The notes below the pieces were generated by a model. That model did no database searches. It had not been told where the DNA came from and saw nothing but the letters and a program-made list of their open reading frames with translations. From the NCBI GenBank assembly GCA_003024985.2, contig PXIH01S0001078.1: a stretch of DNA of 17,923 bases; one strand, written 5' to 3'. A program made the position numbers and the translations under genes. Of this stretch, positions 1-8,979 are shown in pieces (within the stretch, counting starts at the first letter, position 1; each line of letters begins with the position of its first letter). This DNA comes from Euperipatoides rowelli. Taxonomy: Eukaryota; Onychophora; Udeonychophora; Euonychophora; Peripatopsidae.

Positions 1-771
1 ACTGATTGATTTTTTTTCCTCCTCATTCCACCCTGGAACTTTCTTAGCTGTTTTTTTAACAAAGTTTTAAAACAAAGCTATCTGGATTTTATTTAAACTA
101 CAGATTGCCTAACACAGTTTACCTGTATATATTTAGTTGAAAAAAAAAAAAATGGCAATTCTAGTTAGATTTTTATTCTTTAGTGTTGTATCAGTCAACC
201 ATGAAAATAACTTTTCTTCAGTTTTAAAATGGTATACAGAAAAAATCAGAGCTATTTTATTTTATTAAAAGAAAATACATAAAAGATTTTCAATTTCAGC
301 AATCTATTGTTTTTTTTTTTAATAGTTCAAACTTAAAGTGAACATTTTTTTTTTCCCTTTCTTTTAAGAGTAGGAATTTCTAAACTCCTGTTCTAAACAT
401 ATTGTTTTCACTAATGTTGCTTTTCAGGTACCATAATAGTTTTAATTAATTAGGTGAATAATTTTTAATCTGGGGCACATTTTTTTATGTGTGTTTACTT
501 CAATAACATGTAAAACATTTAAGTGGTCTTGGGTGAAGATCTGAATCATAGATAAATAATAAAATAAAAAAACATGAACTATGTTAGTGGTACTCGTGAC
601 ATTCTAGAATATATACAGCATCTTCCGAAGATCCATTGACTTAGTAGCATTATGTATGTATCACATTACTATATATATTACTATTGTACTGCACCAACAA
701 TTGTTATGATGCATACAGTAGTTGGGATGTTATTTTTCATAAAGTTTCTATCTACTGTATATACTGTGTAT
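1..771. other. AT-rich non-coding stretch, no gene seen
   Basis: I find no open frame with protein-like composition here. The stretch is dominated by A and T runs (for example the T run at about 309-320 and the A run near 140-151) and by TACAGTA/TACTGTA words near 714 and 752. It is best read as intergenic or intronic filler up to the start of the MITE at 772. Confidence 0.7.
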
Positions 772-1143
772 TAGAAATGGGACATTGAAGGATTAACATC
801 GATGTCACATTAAATAGGCTACATTAAAAAAAAAACATTAATAAATATTTAAAGATTTTTACTTGATAAACGTATCTAAGGCTCATTGTGTTTTAGCCAA
901 TGTTTTTCTGATATCACTTACAAATTAAAGGTCTGCTTTAGATCTAATTTATTTTAATAGTTTTTTTTTTGCGATCAAAATTTCCCAAAAAATTCTTTCT
1001 TGGAGGCATTTTTTATATACAGTATATATAAAAATATCAGCAGAAAACAAAACGTCGATGTCAGGAAAACATCGACCTCTCAACTCTTATCAACTTCTGA
1101 CCATGGATGTTTGCCAAACATCGATGTTCAATGTCCATCCCTA
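772..1143. mobile_element. hAT-like MITE candidate with inverted ends
   Basis: The left end starts TAGAAATGGGACATTGAAG and reaches an ACATCGATGT palindrome about 25 bp in. The right end, read on the minus strand, starts TAGGGATGGACATTGAA and also reaches CATCGATGT. With small gaps the two ends match over about 25 bases. The body is about 370 bp, AT-rich and has no open frame, as expected of a non-autonomous element. A TAG-GGATGG terminus and short length are common in hAT-type MITEs (family knowledge). The flanks CTGTGTAT (764-771) and GTGTGTAT (1146-1153) match at 7 of 8 bases, but the right copy sits 2 bp off the expected junction, so the target-site duplication is uncertain. A further internal repeat pairs GTCGATGT (1053-1060) with ACATCGAC (1069-1076). 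Confidence 0.5.
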
Positions 1144-2085
1144 TGGTGTGTATACAGCATATAATACTGAAATATGTGTGTACATCACACATTCAAAGAG
1201 AGTGTGTGGCATGCCACAAACATAGTTTTTGGGAAAAGAGAAAATAAAGTTTGATTACCGGTACCATTTAAAAAAAATATTAGCAACAATGTTGATTAAT
1301 GAAATATAGATAACATAAAAGAATGTACATTTATCACTGTGCACAGCTTTCTGTTTGTTCGCTTAAAGAAGATAGATTTCCATGGAGGCGCCGAGTAATT
1401 TTAGTCAAAATAATTTTAAAATAGATGGATACTGCAACAGCTGGATTATTTATATATATTTTTAGGTACAGTATATTTTGAGAATTAAGCATAATAATAA
1501 TAGTAATGCACATTTTAATAGCTTTTTTTTTAAATTTAGTTTAGGTTTCTCAAGATTCTCTTAAAGCCTAATTCAATAATATTTTTTAAATTTTATGGTG
1601 GACAAGTCCAGAATTTAATAAAAATTGTATTATAAATTAATATAAATAGGATATAGTAACTAAGATGGGAAAACCAAAATCAGTATTAATAGGATCTAAA
1701 CATCTTGGCATTCCAGTCTAATATGCTTTTAAAAAAAAATTGCCTTGTAAGAAATTAAAGATAAAAATGTGTGCCTTTTCTTGCCATTAGGTATATACTG
1801 TATATTTTTGTGTAATGAAAATGTTATTACATTCCACTCTAGCACTTTTTTTTTTTTAAAAAAAAAAATCCATAACACTTTCTTGAATACACACAAAAAA
1901 GTAATAAAAATTTATGTCTCACTAATCATACAGTATGTATAATACTGTATCCTAAAGTAACCAGATTTTGTTTTAAGTGGCACAAATTGGCGAGCAAGGT
2001 TAGTGATGTAGGTAGGCTAATAGGTAAAAAAAGTGGTCAGGTATTTTTGACAATTTCTAACCAGGTTTTGAAATCAGGGGAACCA
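1144..2085. other. AT-rich non-coding stretch with small palindromes
   Basis: No coding exon is visible. Notable short structures are the stem ATGTGTG/CACACAT (1174-1192), the perfect 14-bp palindrome TGTGGCATGCCACA (1205-1218), and the 9-bp stem ATACAGTAT/ATACTGTAT with a 5-nt loop (1928-1950). T/A homopolymers interrupt the rest, especially at 1848-1868. Confidence 0.65.
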
Positions 2086-2165
2086 ATTTGGGGGATGGTA
2101 CGCTTTTATCAGGGAAAATATATTAGGAAATATCAAGATATTTTTGCGCAAATTTAAAGATTTCA

Positions 2166-2312
2166 TTAAAATAAATCACTTACCATGCCAAGGGCACTTC
2201 GTTGTCTATATAGTGTAATCGTTTGGCCAAAAACCACATTGTTAATACTCGGATTTTCGATGAAAACAGCCGTTTTACATAACCTAACGGAGGCAAATCT
2301 GCTCAAATGTCA
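2166..2312 (-). pseudogene. Left-arm copy of a short open frame containing a splice donor
   Basis: On the minus strand a frame is open from just after the TGA at 2310-2312 to the TAA at 2166-2168, about 48 codons. It matches, codon for codon and without gaps, the plus-strand frame in the right arm. Shared residue strings include RLCK, AVFI, FGQTITL and SALG. The codon matching the right arm's ATG is ACG here (2271-2273), so this copy lacks that start. A consensus donor, GTAAGT, follows codon ATG (2184-2186). I do not recognise the protein. The differences between the copies look mostly amino-acid-changing, so coding constraint is not shown. It may be a captured exon or a chance open frame in a repeat. 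Confidence 0.3.
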
Positions 2313-2415
2313 CGTGGGAAAAAGGAGGGAGCAGTTTATCGTTCTGCACTAGCCAATAGGGTTTACTTTTATTATTTTTAAATCACTTTTTATTGCAATA
2401 AAATTCATAGATTTC

Positions 2416-2460
2416 TGATGAAGGAAGGATGTATGACATCCACAAATCCTTCCTTCATCA
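2416..2460. repeat. 15-bp perfect hairpin at the centre of long inverted repeat 1
   Basis: TGATGAAGGAAGGAT (2416-2430) pairs perfectly with ATCCTTCCTTCATCA (2446-2460) around a 15-nt loop. A competing smaller hairpin, GGATGT-ATG-ACATCC (2427-2441), overlaps the left strand and loop. The hairpin sits close to the symmetry centre of the surrounding 670-bp inverted repeat. Confidence 0.9.
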
Positions 2461-2536
2461 AAAAACCTAGGGAATAAATAAAACAGCTTTCATGTAGCCT
2501 ACTTTTAATATCTGCTTCCTCCTTTTTCCCACCTGA

Positions 2537-2680
2537 CATTTGAGCAGATTTGACTCCGTTAGGTTGTGTAAAATGGCTGTTTTCATCACAAAACCGAGTA
2601 TTAACAAAGTGTTTTTTGGCCAAACGATTACACTGAATAGACAACAAAGTGCCCTTGGCACGGTAAGTGATTTATGTTAA
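2537..2680 (+). pseudogene. Right-arm copy of the short open frame; possible first exon
   Basis: This is the partner of the frame in the left arm. It is open from just after a TGA (2534-2536) to a TAA (2678-2680). An ATG at 2573-2575 in good context (AAAATGG) starts about 30 codons that run to a strong donor, ACG|GTAAGT (junction after 2662). Read as an exon it would begin MAVFIT and end SALGT. No domain is recognised, and no downstream exon could be tied to it. Whether it is a real first exon, a relic carried by the repeat, or chance is open. Its start codon and splice donor are the only gene-like signals in this part of the window. Confidence 0.3.
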
Positions 2681-2756
2681 TGAAATCTTTAAAAAAATCT
2701 TTATTTCCTAAGATATTTTCGCTGATAAAAGTGTACCGTCCCCCCCCCCCCCAATT

Positions 2757-4799
2757 TGACCCAAAGAAAGAAAATTCAATAAATAGAATTCAAATCTTGT
2801 TTAGCTGGGGTTTTTTTTTTTCATTGTAAAAATTGATTCTTAAAAAAAAACAGCTATTAAGTGCAACTAAGCTAGTTATAAAATTACCAGTGAAAATGAA
2901 TTGAAGACATTCAAATTTTTTCACCTATAGCAGCCCATTTTCTAAAAATTATTTTAAAGGATCCAATTGATATAAAAAATTATTCAATCTAGAACATTTG
3001 TTTGATACATACAGTACCTGTCATCATTTCGATGTTAGGGGAAAAGAATCGTACGAGAGGTTAAAAACTGGAGATTTAAATTAAATATACAATCTACATT
3101 TTTAGTCACGTTAATTTGTTCTTTACAATCCTAACTTTAACACAACCCTGAACCCTAACTCCAACTACGTATTAAACCCACTATGCCCCAACCCTATGAT
3201 AATGAAGGGGTAAAATAATCCTTTTTTTTTTATCGTTTTCAAGACTTTTGCTAGCACTTCTGTAATGACGAAAAATGACAAATATATGCAATGTCAAAAA
3301 CGCGGTTGAAACGGGTTATATTTGTCAGTATTTAGACACTTCTAGAATCATTTGAGCTTGACACTAGGTGATTGGAGAATAGTGCAAACAACATTTAACC
3401 TTGAAAACTTCATTTTTACTTTTGATTTTAAAACGTCTGTGCTATACATTTAGATTATTTTTATAATTAGAACATATTGTGCAAAGGCATTACACATTAA
3501 AGGATAGTAACAATGTTCATTTTGGGTGTTTGGTCACCTTAATTACACTTGAATCTAATAGTCGTTAAAATGAGTTATTTTGTGTTTTAAAACATCAAAA
3601 TGGTTCCCCCATTTGCTTTTTCATGAATAAGTCTTCTTTCAAATTGATTTACTTTTCAGTTATTTGGTCATTTCTTTAGTTTTTTTAATTTTTGTTGCCT
3701 TAACTATTTTTAATATTTAATTTCTTCATGATCTCAGATTAATTTTCTATTACTAATTCAATTACTTAGATCAAAACAACTGGCCAGTAAAATTATGTTT
3801 TTATTTGTTTTCACAATTTCTTACCTTATGAGGTTTTTTTTTTAATAGCAACTGATCATTTTGGCCATTTTTTTTTTAAATCTCAAAATGATTACTTAAT
3901 CCACAGTAATATGAAAGAATAAGATTGTTTACAGTCTATATACAATACCTATTCCTTTATTACACTGTGTCATTGAACTTTCTGTGACATTTAATTCAAA
4001 CCAGTTTTCTGGTATTTTTTCCATTGGAACAATTTATGCTAAATAATACATGTACAGTATATAGTGATAATTGTTCACTTTTATATTTCAAAAAAAAATT
4101 TTTTTTAAAAAACAAACAAACTTTATTCTAATTTGCCTTATTTTTCACTCCAAAGTGCCAAACATTAGCCACAAAGTTTAGGAATGTTGAAGAGGGGCCA
4201 AATAAATATTGTTTGAATATAGGCCTATTCTAGGAGAAATATATATTTTTTCACTTTCAAATTTAATTATTGATATTTTTTTTTTAATTATAAAAGTTTT
4301 TGTAGCATTAGTATAAATTTATGATAAATATTAATGACTCTGATCATTCTGTATACCATATAAATATATATATATTCAAGTCCTTGCATTGCTTATCAAA
4401 ACCTAAATTAATCCTTACCTCTAAAGTATAGTCATAATAGGAATAATGTTTTTCCAACCTTAATTAACCAACATTCTCCCAACACGGCTACAATAACATT
4501 CTAAAGTCTCATTTCAATGAATTTTTATCAGTTATTAAAGAAAAACGAAATTTAACGAAACAGTTTTACTTAATTGAGACTAATATTGGTTTTTTTTTTA
4601 CTAAAATAGGACTCCAAGGGATATAATTTTTTTAAGGACTGTTCAAACATCTTCATTGAGTTGATTCTTTATAATGTTAACATCTTTTTCAATTACTTGA
4701 AAGGGAAATTTCCCTAAACCATGGATCAAGTGAGGTCACCAGCCAACTTATTTTGTGTATTTTTCCAAAGTATGCATATAATGAATCGAGTGATCAAGA
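2757..4799. other. AT-rich non-coding stretch, no gene seen
   Basis: No exon-like frame is visible in about 2 kb. A degenerate CCCTAA-like patch lies at about 3127-3200 (ACCCTGAACCCTAACTCC and ACCCTA). The rest is T/A runs and single TACAGTA words (near 3009 and 4052). It ends at the target-site duplication of the MITE at 4808. Confidence 0.65.
3127..3200. repeat. Degenerate telomere-like CCCTAA patch
   Basis: Partial CCTAA and CCCTAA units recur within about 75 bp: CCTAAC, ACCCTGAACCCTAACTCC, AACCCA and CCAACCCTATG. Animal telomeres are (TTAGGG)n, so this could be an old interstitial patch or simple-sequence decay. The units are irregular, so confidence is low. Confidence 0.3.
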
Positions 4800-4807
4800 C
4801 TTGCGGT

Positions 4808-5117
4808 CAGGGCTGTGGAGGCGGCACACCAAACCCGACTCTATTTTTCTTAATGTCTGACTCGACTAATAATTTTGTTTTAAATATGGCTCTCTTCCCC
4901 CCTCCCCCACATAATGTGCAAATTTCAATTGATCATGAAATTTATTTTCCTTATTCGAAATGAATATTATAAAGATATTTAAAAATTTATTGGCCGATAG
5001 TCAAATCTACCATTAAACGCCAATGTTGTCACTTTAGTAACCATATACAGTATGTTATTTTGAAGTCAGTCTACATTTCCGACTCCACCCAAAATTGATT
5101 CAGACTGCACAGCCCTG
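4808..5117. mobile_element. hAT-like MITE with 8-bp target-site duplication
   Basis: The element starts CAGGGCTGTG at 4808 and ends with its exact reverse complement CACAGCCCTG at 5117, giving 10-bp perfect terminal inverted repeats. It is flanked by CTTGCGGT (4800-4807) and CTTGCAGT (5118-5125), an 8-bp target-site duplication with one mismatch. Subterminal GACTC/GAGTCGG motifs occur at both ends. The 310-bp body has no transposase. CAGGG ends plus 8-bp duplications are the hallmark of hAT elements (family knowledge), so this is a non-autonomous hAT-type MITE that would have been moved by a transposase encoded elsewhere. A small open frame from 4721 to 4963 crosses its left boundary and is not a gene. 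Confidence 0.85.
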
Positions 5118-5125
5118 CTTGCAGT

Positions 5126-6179
5126 CAACGTTGAATGCATTCCCATGTTTTTTTGTTTTTTTTTTTGTCATTGCACACATGTGGAAAAGCACTACCAGCT
5201 CATGGCAATAGTCTAACTCATTGCTATACTGGTAGGCTACTTTTTTTTTATTTTTCAAAGAGAAATTGAAAAAAGTTTAATGCACTTAACTATAGTAACC
5301 AAGTTAATGTTGGTTAAATTTAAGATTTTTGAATAATTTGTTGCTATTATCTTTGTTTGGATTTAGTTGATCATTTGATGGTCAAACTAAAAATTAACCA
5401 AATTAGAGTTGAAGTGCTCATTGATTAAACTTTTTTTTTTAAAGTTACCAGTTATAGAAATTGTTAATTCTGATTTGCAGTTTTAGTAAACAAATCGAAC
5501 TGGCACAACATTATTGCATTAGAATCGTTGCTCGGCCTTGCTTATTATTAGTGATATATGGTAACTCATTTCTTCAATTTTATAATGGCATATTAAGTTT
5601 TTTTTTTCCATTCTTCTACACAGTTCACCTGGTTATAAATTATGTTGTAAATGAATTTTTTTTATAAAAAAAAAGTCCCACTTAAAGGAAAGGTAAAATA
5701 TTGTATCAAAATCTAAATCGTTTAGAATTTTCTTTTTCATAAGGTTAGTGAACATGAAATGAAATCATAGCATTGGTTATCAGTTGAAACTTTGTCATTG
5801 TTTTTACATTTGAACTATATAAAAAGGTGGCTATCACATTGAAGGCCTGCATGATGGTTTATACGTCAGCTTAGATTTATAACAAATTTACAAGATGTGA
5901 TGTTTTGCAATTTTTTAATAAACAAGTTGTACTTTTTTTAAGATAAAAATGCTCTTTTCATTTTTTTTTCCAGTTTAGAAAGGTTGTTTTAAAGTACAGT
6001 GTATATTGGCTACAATCTAAAACTCGACAAATATTAAATTCTTATGCCACATTTTACGAATCAAGTTCAGATTTGCTAGTCAGTTTAGATTCACTGATTA
6101 CCTGGCATCAATATTTTATGTACTAAACTTACGAGGTAAAACAAACTTAGTAAAATATATTTTACCAAGATTTAACTTC
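5126..6179. other. AT-rich non-coding stretch, no gene seen
   Basis: I find no exon or recognisable repeat here. An open frame at 5461-5667 has hydrophobic, T-rich composition, starts with a non-ATG codon and lacks splice or promoter context, so it is treated as noise. Long T runs occur at about 5149-5166, 5240-5250 and 5598-5608. Confidence 0.6.
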
Positions 6180-6326
6180 ATTTAAAACAACAAACCTAAT
6201 GTTAGACCTTCACCTGGTGTTGTAAAAGGTCTTCAGATAATAAATAGCTATGTTCCTAACAGGATTTGAAACTGCATGTCTGGGTTTACGATGCTGTCTT
6301 GATGTCAACTGTACCACCAAGACATC
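6180..6326 (-). mobile_element. Degenerate tRNA-derived SINE (pol III boxes visible)
   Basis: Read on the minus strand, TGGTACAGTTG (6316-6306) fits the pol III A-box TRGYNNARNGG at 10 of 11 positions. GTTTCAAATCC (6272-6262) fits the B-box GGTTCGAATCC at 9 of 11. The 33-nt gap between them is the normal spacing in tRNA genes. The head reads GATGTCTTGGTGGTAC, similar to tRNA-related SINE heads, but the acceptor stem does not pair, so this is not a functional tRNA. The tail towards lower coordinates is poorly bounded; 6180 is only an estimate. It is probably an old, inactive copy. The 7-bp stem TGTCTTG/CAAGACA (6295-6324) lies inside the head. Confidence 0.5.
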
Positions 6327-8922
6327 TATTAATATTAGCATAAAACATCTTGCATTCACTCTCAACTTGTTTTGTTATAAAACTGAACTTATTTTTATTA
6401 GCAAGCATTAGATTTTGTTGAAAAAGTTTACCTTTCCTCCATTGCATTCCATATATGATAAAATATTACGTTAGTCTATATTTGTCCAATAGATTCTGTA
6501 TCTCTGCAATGAATTTTGCACAAACAAATTTTACATTAATTTTTTGAAATTGCAATATAGTAGTCTTTTTTTTTACATATATATTTATAATTGAAAACTT
6601 AATTTAGTCATGGAAAATTATTGTAAAAATATTTTTCACCCTGCCTGCAGTATATCGGCACACCGTACTGTAAATAAAAGGACCAATTTTCCTTGTATCC
6701 TTAAATGTATGTATATATTCATGAATATTATTTAAATTAAGATTTTATAAGTAAATTAACTTGAATCCTTTAAAAATGTAATCCCCGTATATGGTACTCA
6801 TCAATTGAAATTCAAAATATTGGTTGGTTAAAGGATCTTTGTTTTAAAGGCAATATTATTTAATCATCTTTAAACTTTTATATACTTTAGCAGATGGGTG
6901 ATTAAAACAGAGGCTAATAATTGGGCTCTACAACCATTCATAATCATATGCAAATACAAGCTTGTATCAAAATTGGAATTGGCACAAGCTTCAAACAAAA
7001 AATTTTTTATCCATCTGAGCAAGGTGTGGTTAAGGTTTGGATCCTTTTAGTCCATCGGGTCGGGGGTGGGATTAAGGATCATTTTTTTAAGTAGAGTTGT
7101 ATTAACAATTCAATTACAGTACATTTATGACAGTTTGATGAGGTCGCTCATTAGACTAGTGCAGAGATAGGCAACCTGACTTGGTGCCTCCTCGTACCAT
7201 TTTTGATGAGCACCCATGATTTTGCTAGTAATGCTAAGATTTTTGATATACAGTAAATATTGTTTACACATTGCAATTAAACTTATTTTTTCAATTTCTT
7301 AATTGAATGTACAGTAATAGCTTTGTAATTTAATAACATTAATAACTTGTACCAACAATTTTAATAGCTTTTTATTTGGTTTACGAGCCCTTAAGTTTTT
7401 TTTTTAAAAAAATTTCAAGGGCTTTGCGCCCTTGAAAGCATAATGGTTGCTCGAGTGTATATTACCATAAATAGGCCTACCTACGAGCATATAATTTTTT
7501 TTTTTTAAATCATCTAAAATCCTTTAAAAATAATCATTGAATTGTTAAATACTGAAACAAATCATTCTGCCATTATAGAGCACAATTCTTGCTCTCATGC
7601 TGGGCTCTCATGCTGGACTTTGAAAATACAGTAAATATATTTACAGATGCATTTTACAATCCATTGGAAAATTTTAATTTTTTTTTTTAAATCGCAAAAA
7701 AAAAAAATTAATTTCTCAGTATAACTGGTGGGTGGGGGTAATAAAATATTGCCTTTATTCAACCATTTTTTTGAAATCTATTAGAATTAGCAATGCAGGA
7801 AATTTGAACAAGTGACTAAAGGGTTGGGTAATTTTTTTAATTCCTATTGTATATACAGTCAATTTTATTTAATAAATCTTAATTTGATGATTATTATTTT
7901 AAGACCAAACTGTAATGGCATCAAAATCCATAATGACTAAATTTTGGATTCACATATAGACTTAACCTGGTTCACTTGAAACTGCAGCTAAATGATCAAT
8001 TTTTTATATTCACCGGTAATCTTGAACAAATATATATATGAACAAATATAATATTTAGAACATTTTAAATACTATATAAAATAGGTAAATTCAAGCTGTT
8101 TGTTTTTTAAACTTTTTTTAGTTTGGTTATTAAATTCTTGGGTTTTGACATTGTTTTTAAATTCCTATGGTGGTGTATGTTGGTATTTGCCTTGTGTCAC
8201 TTTTTGTCATAAAGGCTAATAATTGTCAAATATTCACTTGAAACAAGAAACAATGTATTAGAAAGCATGAACACCTTTTATTTTTTACTTTTTCTTTAAT
8301 AAATAAATATTTTACATCAACTTGTTTTTGTTGGNTTTTTTTTAAATACTTATGGCCATTAAAAAAAGTTTCTCCTCCATACCTGACATGCAGTTTTTTT
8401 CAGCATAGAATACAAACGAAACTTTTTCTCTTGAAATAAAGCATATGTTAGATACATAAAGAATTAGAGAACAATTTGTTCTAATACTTTTGTTAAAATT
8501 TTGATTGCATTTTAAAATACAATATTGCTAATAAAAATCTGGTCAAGTGTAGGTGAATAAGATATTTTTATTGGCCTAAGTTATTTTAATAAATATAAAC
8601 ATTTAAGTTTTTTTTTTTTTCTTCTTCCTCCAATTGTAATTTTTCATATGAAGTGACAATATTAATCTAGGAATTAAAACATTTAAACAGTCCATATCAA
8701 TATTGTTAATCCAATTTTAAAAAAAGTTAATCGCTTAAGTCCTGAGATATCTTAATGTTTGTTCCTAGATAGGGGGGGCATACATTGCTATAAAACAAAC
8801 AGTTTCAAATATTTGTAATAATGCATTCGATGAAAAGGTTCATATATAACGTACAGGTACATATCCACAGATAAAATAGCAAATTATCCATAATGTTGAC
8901 TTCCAACGTAGCTAATTCACCA
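6327..8922. other. AT-rich non-coding stretch with a few hairpins
   Basis: No coding exon is seen in about 2.6 kb. Short structures include the palindrome ACAAGCTTGT (6956-6965), the octamer ATGCAAAT near 6947, the stem GATCCTT/AAGGATC around a G-rich loop (7040-7080), and the 10-bp stem TTTCAAGGGC/GCCCTTGAAA (7413-7437). A hAT-like left end (CAGAGATAGGCAACC, from 7162) has no convincing partner. The rest is homopolymer-rich filler. Confidence 0.6.
7413..7437. repeat. 10-bp perfect hairpin
   Basis: TTTCAAGGGC (7413-7422) and GCCCTTGAAA (7428-7437) pair perfectly around a 5-nt loop. A related GAGCCCTTAAG lies about 25 bases upstream (7386-7396). The function is unknown; it may be part of a decayed element that starts near 7162. 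Confidence 0.8.
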
Positions 8923-8976
8923 TATGATCCGATAACTCCCTATGTTCCATTAACTCCCTATGATACGATAACTAGC
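8923..8976. repeat. 18-bp tandem repeat, three copies
   Basis: Three consecutive 18-bp units share the pattern TATGATCCGATAACTCCC (8923-8940, 8941-8958, 8959-8976) with 3-4 changes between copies. A fourth, gapped copy, TATGATCGATAACGTCC, lies 84 bp downstream at 9061-9077. Because 18 is divisible by three, the plus-strand frame reads YDPITP, YVPLTP, YDTITS before a TGA (8977-8979). The open frame is only about 35 codons and has no splice context, so a minisatellite is the likelier reading. Confidence 0.8.
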
Positions 8977-8979
8977 TGA

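Larger units (their letters stand above)
2086..2756. repeat. Long inverted repeat 1 (two ~248-bp arms, 177-nt spacer)
   Basis: The left arm (about 2086-2334) reappears as its reverse complement in the right arm (about 2512-2756). Aligned by eye the arms are about 90% identical, with few gaps apart from the C run at 2740-2752 and a few bases near 2145. The shared core includes the strings TTGGCCAAA, CCAAGGGCAC and TCAAATCTGCTCAAATGT. The spacer (2335-2511) is unrelated to the arms and carries its own 15-bp hairpin near the symmetry centre. A transcript crossing this region would form a long double-stranded stem. The structure could be a fold-back transposon or an inverted duplication of a gene piece. 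I see no clear target-site duplication. Confidence 0.85.

Noticed and set aside
2405-2661. Overlapping minus-strand open frames of 64-80 codons
   Set aside because: They cross from the spacer into an arm of inverted repeat 1, have no domain, and are in different frames from the one shared by both arms.
4721-4963. 80-codon plus-strand open frame
   Set aside because: It runs across the left border and target-site duplication of the hAT-like MITE, so it cannot be an old gene.
5461-5667. 68-codon hydrophobic plus-strand frame
   Set aside because: T-rich composition gives F/L/I-rich peptide by default; no ATG start, splice or promoter support.
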